Below are positions 44,019 through 52,610 of a stretch of 64,000 nucleotides of DNA, piece by piece. The translations under genes were made by a program, and so were the position numbers. The DNA lies in assembly GCF_014773485.1 (NCBI RefSeq), contig NZ_JACXBP010000006.1, positions 358,345 through 422,344 on the forward strand, given 5' to 3'. The stretch is from Erwinia aphidicola. Lineage in GTDB: Bacteria; Pseudomonadota; Gammaproteobacteria; Enterobacterales; Enterobacteriaceae. Position 1 is the stretch's first letter; each line of letters opens with the position of its first letter. The notes beneath the pieces were generated by a model, which saw nothing but the letters and a program-made list of their open reading frames with translations, was not told the DNA's origin and ran no database searches.

Positions 44019-45488
44019 CTAGAAGTCGATCAGTACGCTTTTGTATCGCTGGCAGGCTTCGAACGCCTGGCGGCCCAGATCTTTGCCAATGCCGGAGCCG
44101 TGGAAGCCGCCGGTCGGAATGATGAAGTCGCCGGAGCGGCCATAACGGTTGATCCACACGGTGCCAGCGGCAATGCCGCGCATCGCCCGCAGCGCACGAT
44201 CAATATTTTTGGTGTGTACCCCGGCGCACAGGCCGTAGGTGGGGTGGGAAGCCAGCGCCAGGCCTTCGGCTTCCTCATCGAAAATCTGCACGGTGAGCAC
44301 CGGACCAAAGATCTCCTCCTGCACCGCCGGGTTATCGTTGGTCACCCCCGCCAGCAGCGTCGGCTGCCAGAAATAGCCCTCTCCGGTATCTGCAAAGCGC
44401 TGCCCGCCCACCAGCACTTCCGCACCCTGCTGGCGTGCGCTGCTGACCACCGATTCGACCTTCGCCGCCTGGCGCTGGTCAATCATCGGCGCATAGCGGC
44501 TGCTTTCGTCCCAGGTCACTCCGGCGCGGAAGCCCTGGCACAGCGCAATCAGTTTGCTAATCAGCGCGTCGTGCACGCCGCGCTGCACAATCAGGCGGGT
44601 TCCGGCCACGCAGGCCTGGCCGCCGTTGGCGGTGAAGCCGCGCAGGATGCGCCCGGCCACTTCGCCAATATCGCCGCAGTCGTCAAACACCAGCTGCGGG
44701 CTTTTGCCGCCCAGCTCCAGCGTGACCGGCTTCATGCCGTTAAACGCCGCGTCACTCATAATGCGTGCGCCGGTGGCGGTTGAACCGGTAAAAGAGACTT
44801 TGCGCACCAGCGGATGCACCACCAGCGCGCTGCCGGTAACCGCCCCGCCGCCCTGGATAATATTCAGCACCCCGGCTGGCAGGCCCGCCTGCAGCGCCAG
44901 CTCCGCCATGCGCACGGTGGAGAACGGCGTCAGCTCGGAAGGTTTCAGCACCACGGCATTTCCTGCTGCCAGCGCCGGACCGCATTTCCACGAGGCCATC
45001 GACAGCGGGAAGTTCCATGGCGTAATCGCCCCGATTACCCCGTAAGGCTCCGGCACCAGCATGCCAAGACTGGCATCGCGCGTCGGCAGCACGTCACCGC
45101 TGTATTTGTCGGCACACTCCGCGTAGAAGCGAATCGCTTCGGCAGTAAAGGGGATCTCGTGATTAACCACGTCATGGATCGGGCGGGTAGAGCCAAGCGA
45201 CTCCAGCTGTGCCAGCAGCGGATCGGACTCAATCAGGTCCGCCCAGCGTGTCAGTACTGCAGCGCGCTGGCGCGGCGGGCAGCTGGCCCAGCCGCTGGCG
45301 CGTGCGGCGCTATCCGCCACGCTGACCGCTTCATCAACCAGCGCCGCATCCGCCTGGTACAGCTCCCCCGCCAGCAGGCCATCGGAAGGACGCTTGACCG
45401 CCAGCTGCTCACCCTGCCCGCGAATATGCTGACCATTAATGAAATGTCCTGCGGGAAGTGCAATTTTATCCGGGTTAAAACTGAGCAT
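44019..45488 (-). CDS. NAD(P)-dependent aldehyde dehydrogenase (PuuC-like)
   Basis: A 489-residue aldehyde dehydrogenase. Catalytic Cys is in ANGGQACVAGTRL (about 295-303), the Glu in TLELGGKSPQLVF, and the cofactor site in FTGSTATGARIM; PWNFPLSMASWK is the conserved Asn segment. It is the first gene of the minus-strand operon, 72 bp downstream of the sigma-54-type promoter. Closest in character to enzymes that oxidise amino-aldehydes such as gamma-glutamyl-aminobutyraldehyde (PuuC) or betaine aldehyde. It would act on the aldehyde released by the FAD enzyme two genes downstream. Confidence 0.9.
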   Translation of the reverse strand: MLSFNPDKIALPAGHFINGQHIRGQGEQLAVKRPSDGLLAGELYQADAALVDEAVSVADSAARASGWASCPPRQRAAVLTRWADLIESDPLLAQLESLGSTRPIHDVVNHEIPFTAEAIRFYAECADKYSGDVLPTRDASLGMLVPEPYGVIGAITPWNFPLSMASWKCGPALAAGNAVVLKPSELTPFSTVRMAELALQAGLPAGVLNIIQGGGAVTGSALVVHPLVRKVSFTGSTATGARIMSDAAFNGMKPVTLELGGKSPQLVFDDCGDIGEVAGRILRGFTANGGQACVAGTRLIVQRGVHDALISKLIALCQGFRAGVTWDESSRYAPMIDQRQAAKVESVVSSARQQGAEVLVGGQRFADTGEGYFWQPTLLAGVTNDNPAVQEEIFGPVLTVQIFDEEAEGLALASHPTYGLCAGVHTKNIDRALRAMRGIAAGTVWINRYGRSGDFIIPTGGFHGSGIGKDLGRQAFEACQRYKSVLIDF

Positions 45489-45559
45489 GGTGTGTTCCTT
45501 ATTTAGCCTGCTAACTAATGCTTTCTGGTACTGAGTAATATTGCATTTGTATTAAGCAA

Positions 45560-45575
45560 TGCAGAAAGTATGCCA
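45560..45575 (-). promoter_or_regulatory. Sigma-54 type promoter of the amine operon
   Basis: On the minus strand the sequence is TGGCATACTTTCTGCA. The invariant GG (-24) and GC (-12) have the exact 10-base separation required; two positions differ from the consensus TGGCAC-N5-TTGCA. The expected start is near 45549, giving a leader of about 60 bases before the aldehyde dehydrogenase ATG. Confidence 0.6.
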
Positions 45576-45695
45576 GCCCTGGGAAAAAATAATAATGCGT
45601 AAAAGCGGGGTGAAAAAAATTTTGTGCCGTAATGACGGTGGTTTTTTTCCAGTTAAGCCGACTATTTAAATAGATGATTTTCATCACAAAACGAA

Positions 45696-45743
45696 TGCAC
45701 CAGCGCGGTGAATCCGGTACTAAACTTGCACCAATTCAGCGCG
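45696..45743 (-). promoter_or_regulatory. Two NtrC-like enhancer sites
   Basis: TGCACCAGCGCGGTGAA (45696-45712) matches 12 of the 14 arm positions of the NtrC dyad TGCACCA-N3-TGGTGCA. A second site starts TGCACCA (45727-45733) with a poor right arm. Centres are about 31 bp apart, near three helical turns, and about 155 and 186 bp upstream of the predicted sigma-54 start, a normal enhancer position. Confidence 0.55.
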
Positions 45744-45784
45744 GACGTTTTGTCAGGCTTTCATTAAGCCACGGGTTTATTTAT

Positions 45785-45822
45785 AAAAAAGGCCCGCACC
45801 TTTTCGGGTGCAGGCCTTTTTT
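45785..45822. terminator. Bidirectional rho-independent terminator
   Basis: A run of six A, then GGCCCGCACC, TTTTC loop, GGGTGCAGGCC and six T (45785-45822). It serves the GabD-like gene on the minus strand (stop 24 bp away) and separates it from the amine operon. Confidence 0.85.
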
Positions 45823-45845
45823 AACGCTTAAACTTTATTTAGCTT

Positions 45846-47303
45846 TTAAAGACTGCCGAAATGAAACGCTTTTGATTCGAGATATTCTTCAATGCCGTAG
45901 CGCGAGCCTTCGCGCCCGACGCCGGAGAGTTTAATTCCACCAAACGGCGCCACTTCTAAAGAAACAGAGCCGGTATTAAAACCGACCATACCAAATTCCA
46001 GCGACTCTCCTACTCGCCATGCGCGGCGAATATCTTCGGTGAAGAAATAAGCCCCAAGACCGTAAGGGGTATCATTCGCCATATTTATCGCTTCTTCTTC
46101 TGTGTCAAAAATAAACAGCGGTGCGACCGGGCCAAAGGTCTCTTCATCGGCAATGCGCATGGCGCGGGTGACGCCGCCAAGCACCGTCGGCGCCACGAAG
46201 GTGCCGTTACCGTTGCTGATGCCGCCGGTTAACAGCTCGGCGCCGTGGCTGAGCGCATCTTCAATATGGCCGTTCACTTTGCTTACCGCCGCCGCGTTGA
46301 TCAGCGGGCCGATGGTGCTGCCGTCGGCAAAACCATCGCCCACTTTCAGCTTGTCCACCTCTTCCAGCAGGCGGGCGGCAAAGCGCGGGTAGATAGTACG
46401 CTGTACCAGAATGCGGTTGGCGCAGACGCAGGTTTGCCCGGCGTTGCGGAATTTACTCATCATCACCCCGCTGATAGCAATCTCGAGGTCGGCATCGTCA
46501 AAGACGATCAGCGGTGCGTTACCGCCCAGCTCGAGGCTCAGGCGCTTAATGCTGTCCGCGCTCTGCTGCATCAGTAGCTGGCCGATGCGCGTCGAGCCAG
46601 TGAAGGAGATTTTCCGCACCGTGCGGCTGCCGGTCAGGGTTTCACCAATCTCTTTGGGTAAGCCGGTGACAATCTGCAATACCCCAGCCGGGATGCCTGC
46701 GCGCTGCGCCAGTGCGATCAGCGCCAGCGCCGACAGCGGGGTCAGCTCCGACGGCTTAACGATGATCGGGCAGCCTGCGGCCAGCGCCGGGGCAACCTTG
46801 CGGGTGATCATCGCAATCGGGAAGTTCCACGGGGTAATGGCGGCGGCGACGCCAACCGGCTGCTTCAGCACCAGGATACGGCGGTCATCGCTCGGTGCCG
46901 GAATGGTGTCGCCATAAATGCGGCGTGCTTCTTCAGCAAACCACTTCACAAAACCCGCGCCGTACAGCACTTCGCCCCTGGCTTCCGCCAGCGGTTTGCC
47001 CTGCTCGGCGGTCATGATGGTGGCCAGGTCGTCAGCATTGTCGAGGATCAGCTGATGCCATTTCTCCAGCAGCAGCGCACGCTGCGCGTTCGGCGTCTTC
47101 GCCCAGCTTTTACGTGCCGCATCGGCAAAGGCTATCGCCTGCTCGGTTTCCTGAGCGCCGAGCGCCGGAATAGTACAGAGCACTTCGCCGGTTGACGGGT
47201 TGGTGACCGGCAGCGTTTCGCCGTTGAGCGCGCCCTGCCATTCACCGTTAAAAAAAGCCTGCTGGCGCAGCAGAGTAGCGTCCTGTAAACGTTGTGCGAG
47301 CAT
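45846..47303 (-). CDS. gabD: Succinate-semialdehyde dehydrogenase GabD-like
   Basis: A 485-residue aldehyde dehydrogenase, very similar in pattern to NADP-dependent succinate-semialdehyde dehydrogenases. Catalytic Cys is in FRNAGQTCVCANR (about 287-295), Glu in SLELGGNAPLIVFD, cofactor loop FTGSTRIGQLLM, and the C-terminal VGREGSRYGIEEYLE is the GabD signature. It would oxidise succinate semialdehyde to succinate, complementing the GabT-like enzyme 13 kb away. It has its own ribosome site (AAGGAG) and terminator, so is likely transcribed separately from the amine operon. Symbol by resemblance; a second GabD may exist elsewhere. Confidence 0.86.
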   Translation of the reverse strand: MLAQRLQDATLLRQQAFFNGEWQGALNGETLPVTNPSTGEVLCTIPALGAQETEQAIAFADAARKSWAKTPNAQRALLLEKWHQLILDNADDLATIMTAEQGKPLAEARGEVLYGAGFVKWFAEEARRIYGDTIPAPSDDRRILVLKQPVGVAAAITPWNFPIAMITRKVAPALAAGCPIIVKPSELTPLSALALIALAQRAGIPAGVLQIVTGLPKEIGETLTGSRTVRKISFTGSTRIGQLLMQQSADSIKRLSLELGGNAPLIVFDDADLEIAISGVMMSKFRNAGQTCVCANRILVQRTIYPRFAARLLEEVDKLKVGDGFADGSTIGPLINAAAVSKVNGHIEDALSHGAELLTGGISNGNGTFVAPTVLGGVTRAMRIADEETFGPVAPLFIFDTEEEAINMANDTPYGLGAYFFTEDIRRAWRVGESLEFGMVGFNTGSVSLEVAPFGGIKLSGVGREGSRYGIEEYLESKAFHFGSL

Positions 47304-47447
47304 AGCGTCTCCTTAATAAGTTCATTTCACTTTAACGGAGGCGCGGCAATCAATGCTGCGTTATCACAGTGTGGGGGAGCGCGCGTAAAGGGGTTTTCGC
47401 CGGGGAAACGAAATTTTATGCCGTGGCCGGTGTCATCGCCATCACCT
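47304..47447 (-). other. Upstream region of the GabD-like gene
   Basis: This stretch should hold the promoter of the dehydrogenase gene. I see no sigma-54 pair and no clear sigma-70 pair. Palindromic repeats follow directly. Confidence 0.3.
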
Positions 47448-47656
47448 GTAGGGGTTGACCTTCTTTTTCGGTCAACCCGCTGTGTCAAAGGACTGTCTGT
47501 GAACACCGTATTTTTTGTAGGGGTTGACCTTCTTTTCCGGTCAACCCGCTGTGTCAAAGGACTGTCTGTGAACACCGTATTTTTGTAGGGGTTGACCTTC
47601 TTTTCCGGTCAACCCGCTGTGTGAAAGGGCCAATCGAAAAAGCGGATCGGCCCCTG
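47448..47656. repeat. Tandem array of palindromic repeats (68-69 bp period)
   Basis: Three units start at 47448, 47517 and 47585. Each opens with GTAGGGGTTGACC, a CTTTTTC-like loop and GGTCAACCCGCTGTGT; the first two continue with the same sequence to the next unit (AAAGGACTGTCTGTGAACAC) and a T-rich tail. The third is cut short and followed by a degenerate palindrome GGGCCAATC...GGATCGGCCC (about 47627-47653). The array lies between the convergent-side ends of gabD (5') and cbl (3'). Confidence 0.85.
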
Positions 47657-47674
47657 CTGTTCTGCGATTTGCCG

Positions 47675-48631
47675 TTAAATCTGGAAATCGATCACCGTTT
47701 CCTCTTCGTTCAGCGACAGTGCCTGGCGCTTGATCTCTTCCAGTGACAGATTGGCGTTGCACAGCTCGAGGAACTGCCAGACAAAATTACGCTGCAGCTG
47801 GCCGCGCTTCAGGCCAAGCCACACGGTGTTTGACTCAAACAGATGGCGTGCTTCCAGCCGGGTGAGCTGCGAATGCTCATCCAGCTGGCAGGCCTGATCG
47901 GCCAGAATCCCCACGCCTAATCCCAGTTCAACATAGGTTTTCACCACGTCGGAGTCCTGGGCGCTCAGCACAATATCCGGCTTCAGGCTGGCACTGTGGA
48001 AGGCGCGATCCACGCGGGAGCGCCCGGTGATCCCCTGGCGGTAGGTGATCAGCGGATAACGGCTGAGCGCCGCCAGGGAAACCGGCTGCTGCTGCTCCAG
48101 CTCGTGCCCTTTCGGCACCAGCAGCGCGTGATGCCAGCTGAACCACGGGAAAGCCGCCAGCGCCGGGTTGTTGACCACCTGCTCGCTGGCGATGCCGATA
48201 TCCGCCTCCCCCGCCACCAGCATTGAGACGATCTCCTGCGGAGAACCCTGGTTGAGTTCGAGACGGACATTCGGATAGAGCGCGCGGAAGGCCTTGATCA
48301 CTTTCGGCAGGCTATAACGTGCCTGGGTGTGGGTGGTGGCGATGGTGAGGACGCCGCTCGATTCGTTAGTAAAGACATCGGCCAGGCGACGTACTTTTCC
48401 AGCTTCATCCAGAATGCGTTCGGCAATGGTCAGCAGAGCTTTACCCGGTTCGGTCATGCCGAGCAGGCGTTTGCCGCGGCGGATAAAAATCTCTACGCCC
48501 AGTTCATCTTCTAAATCACGTATATGGCGGCTGACTCCAGACTGGGAGGTGAACAGCGCATTAGCCACTTCGGTGAGATTAAACTCGCAGCGTGCCGCTT
48601 CCTTAATGATTTTAAGTTGCTGAAAATTCAC
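47675..48631 (-). CDS. cbl: LysR-type regulator Cbl
   Basis: A 318-residue LysR protein almost identical in pattern to E. coli Cbl, the CysB-like activator of genes for sulfur from organosulfur compounds. GTG start at 48631 (MNFQQLKIIKEAARCEFNLT). The helix-turn-helix is EVANALFTSQSGVSRHIRDL. Conserved segments include TIATTHTQARYSLPKVIKAF and SAQDSDVVKTYVELGLGVGI, the latter at the effector site. It lies directly downstream of nac on the same strand, as in E. coli, where cbl expression depends in part on nac. Confidence 0.93.
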   Translation of the reverse strand: MNFQQLKIIKEAARCEFNLTEVANALFTSQSGVSRHIRDLEDELGVEIFIRRGKRLLGMTEPGKALLTIAERILDEAGKVRRLADVFTNESSGVLTIATTHTQARYSLPKVIKAFRALYPNVRLELNQGSPQEIVSMLVAGEADIGIASEQVVNNPALAAFPWFSWHHALLVPKGHELEQQQPVSLAALSRYPLITYRQGITGRSRVDRAFHSASLKPDIVLSAQDSDVVKTYVELGLGVGILADQACQLDEHSQLTRLEARHLFESNTVWLGLKRGQLQRNFVWQFLELCNANLSLEEIKRQALSLNEEETVIDFQI

Positions 48632-48778
48632 GTGCGTTCCTCTCTCGGTTATCTGCTGGTTTACATCATGTTAAGGATGCAAATTGATAGCAACAAATAA
48701 TAAAAAGAGGTTTTATATGCTTTTTAGCGATAAGGCGGGCGGTGAGGCGCGCGACTGCGCGCCCGGCACAAAGGGGAG

Positions 48779-49696
48779 TTAACTGACCAGCATCAGCTCG
48801 CGATCTTCCACCACCGGCTTATTAAGCAGCGACAGCAGAATGTTTTTCACCGCCTGCGCCGACGGCGACAGGGGTTCACGGGCAGAGACGTTAAGAGAGA
48901 GCGGCAGGTTCAGCGTCGGGCTGGTAATCCGCGCCATCCAGGCATTGGTCGAGCTGACCAGCGCGCGCGCCGCGGACTCTGGCAATACCGTCGCCCCCAT
49001 ACCGCTGGAAACTGCCGAGGTCAGCGTGGCGATGGACTCTATCTCACCGATAATACGCGCGCTGAGGCGGCGCAGGGAGAACGCTTCATCAACCCGTTTG
49101 CGCACGGCGCTGTAGTCACGCGGCAGGAACAGGTTCATCTCGGCAACGTCGGCGAGATCGATGCTTTGCCCCGGACAAGTGCTGGCGCCCACCAGATATA
49201 ATTCCTCTTTCATCAGCGCAATGCTGGTGATGCCGGCCGTCGGCGCACGATCGTACAGCACCGCCATGTCAAGCTGTCCATTCATCACTTTTTCGTTTAG
49301 TGAAGCCCCGCTGTTTTCGTGTAAGTACACCAGCACGTCCGGGAACTGTTCACGCACGGTTTGCAGCAGCGGCATGGTCAGTGAGGAGGCGGCCGTACCC
49401 GGCGCGAGGCCAATCGAGACCTGCCCGCTCAGCGCCTGCCCGGCATTAATTACCGCAGTCTGTGCCTGCTCGCACTGGCGTAAAATCGTACGAGCGTGGG
49501 AATAGAGGATTTTACCCGCTTCGGTAGGCGTCACGCCGCGCTTGGTGCGGATCAGCAGCTGCTGGTCCAGTTCATTTTCCAGCGTGGCCACCTGCTGGCT
49601 CAGCGCAGGCTGTGCAATATGCAGGACTTCTGCAGCCTGAGTCAGGCTGCCGATGTCGACGATTTTTACGAAATACTTCAGTCGTCTTAAGTTCAT
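48779..49696 (-). CDS. nac: Nitrogen assimilation control regulator Nac
   Basis: A 305-residue LysR protein matching E. coli/Klebsiella Nac nearly throughout: MNLRRLKYFVKIVDIGSLTQ, the helix-turn-helix ALSQQVATLENELDQQLL, VSIGLAPGTAASSLTMPLLQ, and MNLFLPRDYSAVRKRVDEAF. Nac links sigma-54/NtrC nitrogen control to sigma-70 promoters and needs no coeffector. GGAGG stands four bases before the ATG. Upstream is a near-perfect sigma-54 promoter and an NtrC site, exactly the control known for nac. The neighbouring amine operon shows the same signals. Confidence 0.95.
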   Translation of the reverse strand: MNLRRLKYFVKIVDIGSLTQAAEVLHIAQPALSQQVATLENELDQQLLIRTKRGVTPTEAGKILYSHARTILRQCEQAQTAVINAGQALSGQVSIGLAPGTAASSLTMPLLQTVREQFPDVLVYLHENSGASLNEKVMNGQLDMAVLYDRAPTAGITSIALMKEELYLVGASTCPGQSIDLADVAEMNLFLPRDYSAVRKRVDEAFSLRRLSARIIGEIESIATLTSAVSSGMGATVLPESAARALVSSTNAWMARITSPTLNLPLSLNVSAREPLSPSAQAVKNILLSLLNKPVVEDRELMLVS

Positions 49697-49774
49697 AATG
49701 CCTCCGTCGCGTATCCCCGAATGCCAGCAGCGCTGGCGATTTATAATAAGTTTTCACTCTGACCCAATCAGGAT

Positions 49775-49790
49775 TGCAAGCGGCGTGCCA
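49775..49790 (-). promoter_or_regulatory. Sigma-54 promoter of nac
   Basis: On the minus strand TGGCACGCCGCTTGCA matches TGGCAC-N5-TTGCA perfectly. Predicted start near 49764, about 68 bases before the nac ATG. Confidence 0.85.
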
Positions 49791-49919
49791 GAATTTTCCT
49801 AACGGCTTCGCGCTCAGGTAAAGGGGGCGCTAACAGGCGGTAAAATAAGAGAATCTGATTACCGCTGGCGCAGAGATTAATGAGATTGATATCTGGCAGG
49901 TCAGAGCAGTTGACGGGAT

Positions 49920-49936
49920 TGCACGCCGATGGTGCA
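49920..49936 (-). promoter_or_regulatory. NtrC enhancer site of nac
   Basis: TGCACGCCGATGGTGCA is a 17-base dyad with TGCAC and GGTGCA arms, matching the NtrC consensus at 12 of 14 arm positions. Its centre is about 164 bp upstream of the sigma-54 start. Confidence 0.75.
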
Positions 49937-49998
49937 GAAAATGCGTTGAGGATGTGCAGGTCTCTGACTTATGTGTAGAGAGGTAGTATCCCTCTTAA

Positions 49999-50025
49999 GG
50001 GTCGACCGGACCAAAAGGTCGACCC
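49999..50025. repeat. Palindromic repeat after the sugar-permease gene
   Basis: GGGTCGACC (49999-50007), nine-base loop, GGTCGACCC (50017-50025), followed by CTGCAATTTT. It is a member of the dispersed family and lies 18 bp past the permease stop on the minus strand, so may serve as that operon's terminator. Confidence 0.6.
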
Positions 50026-50043
50026 CTGCAATTTTGTAGCCTG

Positions 50044-51075
50044 TTAGCGTTTTTTACGGTTGCGGTACATATCAATCGATACTGCGGCGACAATAATCAT
50101 CCCTTTGATAATGTCCTGCACGTAGGCATCGACACCGACGAAGGTAAAGCCGCTCTTGATCAGGCCGAGGATCACCGCACCGATCAGCGTGCCGGTAATG
50201 CGCCCGACGCCACCCATCAGACTTGAGCCACCAATAACCGCCGCAGCGATGGCATCCAGCTCGTAGCCCAGGCCCATACTTGACTGCCCGCTGCTGACGC
50301 GCGCCGCCAGCACGACCCCGGCCAGGCCGGACAGCCCACCGGCAATGGTGTAGACAATAATCAGATACTTATTGACGTTAATACCGGAAACTTTGGCAGA
50401 AACCATATTGCCGCCGATGGCGTAGACATATTTACCGTAGCGGGTGTGTTTCAGCGCGATATGGAAGATAACCGCGACAACCAGGAAGATAATCACCGGC
50501 ATTGCACCCTGACCGATGGAGGTAAAGCCGTCGGACAGGAAGCTGATAGGGTTACCCTGGGTGTAATACTGTGCCAGACCGCGAGCGGAAACCATCATCC
50601 CCAGCGTGGCGATAAACGGCGGGATGCCGGTTTTGGTGATCAGCACGCCGTTAACGATACCGCACAGAATGCCCACCCCGATCCCCGCCCCTATCGGCAG
50701 TACCGCCGGCATATCCACCAGTGACGGGAACATGGGCGAGAGGCTTTCCGAGGTTTGTGCCAGGCTGGCCGCAACCACCGCCGTCAGCGCAATGACCGAG
50801 CCGGAGGATAAATCGATACCGGTAGTAATAATGACCTGCGTTACCCCCACCGCGATAATCCCGATAATGGCTACCTGCAGCACAATCAGCACCAGGCGGT
50901 TCGGGTTCATCAGAAATGACTGATCGCGTACATACCAGCCGAAGGCTTCAAAAATCAGCGCGATACCCACCATCACCACAAAAATACCGGTATCTTTGGG
51001 CAGCTTGCTTTTAACATTATCAAAAAACGATGGCGCTTCAGCCGACTGTTGCGTTGTCATTTTCATCTCACTCAT
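50044..51075 (-). CDS. Sugar ABC transporter permease (RbsC type)
   Basis: A 343-residue polytopic permease of the ribose/galactose/inositol family with about ten membrane segments. TTGIDLSSGSVIALTAVVAA is the family signature; GYELDAIAAAVIGGSSLMGG near the C-terminus is the conserved ATPase-contact and channel segment. Start ATG 51075 has GAGG upstream. It is the third gene of the binding protein-ATPase-permease operon, 18 bp after the ATPase gene. Substrate unknown. Confidence 0.9.
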   Translation of the reverse strand: MSEMKMTTQQSAEAPSFFDNVKSKLPKDTGIFVVMVGIALIFEAFGWYVRDQSFLMNPNRLVLIVLQVAIIGIIAVGVTQVIITTGIDLSSGSVIALTAVVAASLAQTSESLSPMFPSLVDMPAVLPIGAGIGVGILCGIVNGVLITKTGIPPFIATLGMMVSARGLAQYYTQGNPISFLSDGFTSIGQGAMPVIIFLVVAVIFHIALKHTRYGKYVYAIGGNMVSAKVSGINVNKYLIIVYTIAGGLSGLAGVVLAARVSSGQSSMGLGYELDAIAAAVIGGSSLMGGVGRITGTLIGAVILGLIKSGFTFVGVDAYVQDIIKGMIIVAAVSIDMYRNRKKR

Positions 51076-51093
51076 GTTGTTTACCTCACGCCC

Positions 51094-52578
51094 TTATTCG
51101 GACGCCAATGACAAAATGGTTTCCTGGTCGGCGTCTTCTTTATCGAGGATGCCGGTAATACGTCCACCGTGCATCACCATCACGCGGTCACTCATACCGA
51201 TGATTTCCGGCAGTTCAGAGGAGACCATAATGATGGCGACGCCCCGGCTCGCCAGTTCGCTGATCAGGCGGTAGATCTCCGCCTTCGCACCGACGTCAAT
51301 GCCACGGGTAGGTTCGTCAAGGATAAGGATTTTCGGCTGTGCCAGCAGCCAGCGGGCGATTAACACCTTCTGCTGATTACCGCCGCTGAGGTTGTTAATA
51401 ATCTGGTCCATGGTCGGCGTCTTGATATTCAGGCGCTTAATCTGTTCCAGGCAGTCTTTCGCCATATTGCCATGATTGACGAAGCCGCCTTTGGCGCTGT
51501 AGTCAGTCATTTTGACGATGCTCATGTTCTCCATCACCGACAGCACAAGGAACAGGCCCGACTTCTTACGGTCTTCCGTCAGGAAGGCGAGGCCTTTTTC
51601 AATCGCGCTGGCCGGGGAATCGATGGTGGTCGGTACGCCGTCGATCAGGATCTCGCCGCTGTCTGTCGAGGTCATACCAAACAGGCTTTCCATCACTTCA
51701 CTGCGGCCGGCACCCACCAGCCCGGCGACGCCGAGGATCTCACCGCGTCGCACGCTGAAGCTGATGTCCTGGAATACGCCGTTGCGCGTCAGATTACGCA
51801 CCGTCAGCACATCTTCACCGATATTGCTGTCAGTTTTCGGGAACAGCTGAGTGAGCTCACGCCCGACCATCTGGGTAATCAGCGACTGACGCGTGTAGTT
51901 GGCCGTCTCGTTACTGCCGACCCAAGCGCCGTCACGAAACACGCTGACTTCATCGGTAATGGCAAAAATTTCATCCATTTTGTGGCTGATATAGATGATG
52001 GCTTTTCCCTGCGAACGCAGGTCACGAATAATGGTGAACAGATGCGCCACTTCGGTTTCCGTCAGTGCCGATGTCGGTTCATCCATGATGACGATGTCTG
52101 AGTTCCACGACACCGCTTTGGCGATCTCCACCATCTGCTGGGAGGCGATACTGAGATCGCCCACCATCTGCTCGGGACGCAGGCGAATATTCAGCTTAAC
52201 CAGCAGATCTTTGGTTAAGCGGTTGAGCTTGCCGTGGTCAACGAAGCCGAATTTCATCGGCTCGCGACCCAGCCAGATATTTTCGGCGACCGTCATATGC
52301 GGTACCAGATTCAGCTCCTGGTGGATCATGGAAATTCCCGACCGCAGCGCATCCAGCGTGTCGGTAAACTGTACGGGTTCACCCTTAATGCGGATCAGCC
52401 CCTCATCGGGACGGTAGATCCCAATGAGGCACTTCATTAAGGTGGATTTCCCCGCACCATTCTCCCCCATCAGAGCATGCACCGTTCCCGGCTTGATTCG
52501 AAACGAGACGTTACTTAACGCCTTAACGCCCGGGAAAAATTTGCTGATGCCTTCGGCTTCTAGCGCATATGCGGTCAT
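51094..52578 (-). CDS. Sugar ABC transporter ATPase (RbsA type, two domains)
   Basis: A 494-residue double ATPase. Domain 1 has [16 protein letters not shown] (about 38-53) and [10 protein letters not shown]; domain 2 has a degenerate Walker [16 protein letters not shown] (no Lys), signature LSGGNQQKV, and [16 protein letters not shown]. The degenerate second site is usual in RbsA/MglA/YtfR-like proteins. GGAGG six bases before the ATG. Confidence 0.93.
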   Translation of the reverse strand: MTAYALEAEGISKFFPGVKALSNVSFRIKPGTVHALMGENGAGKSTLMKCLIGIYRPDEGLIRIKGEPVQFTDTLDALRSGISMIHQELNLVPHMTVAENIWLGREPMKFGFVDHGKLNRLTKDLLVKLNIRLRPEQMVGDLSIASQQMVEIAKAVSWNSDIVIMDEPTSALTETEVAHLFTIIRDLRSQGKAIIYISHKMDEIFAITDEVSVFRDGAWVGSNETANYTRQSLITQMVGRELTQLFPKTDSNIGEDVLTVRNLTRNGVFQDISFSVRRGEILGVAGLVGAGRSEVMESLFGMTSTDSGEILIDGVPTTIDSPASAIEKGLAFLTEDRKKSGLFLVLSVMENMSIVKMTDYSAKGGFVNHGNMAKDCLEQIKRLNIKTPTMDQIINNLSGGNQQKVLIARWLLAQPKILILDEPTRGIDVGAKAEIYRLISELASRGVAIIMVSSELPEIIGMSDRVMVMHGGRITGILDKEDADQETILSLASE

Positions 52579-52610
52579 TTACTACCTCCGTACAACCGGT
52601 TCAGAGAACG

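Noticed and set aside
30381..45488. Ectoine degradation (doe/eut) cluster
   Set aside because: The Lrp-type regulator and aminotransferase fit, but no ectoine hydrolase (M24 type) is present and the transporter is of the dipeptide type.
47292..47588. 98-codon frame with an internal repeat
   Set aside because: It is a reading of the tandem palindromic repeats; no ribosome site and a stem-loop origin.
47448..47656. CRISPR array
   Set aside because: The repeat unit contains its own spacer-like part, which is identical between units, and no cas genes are present; it is a tandem repeat.
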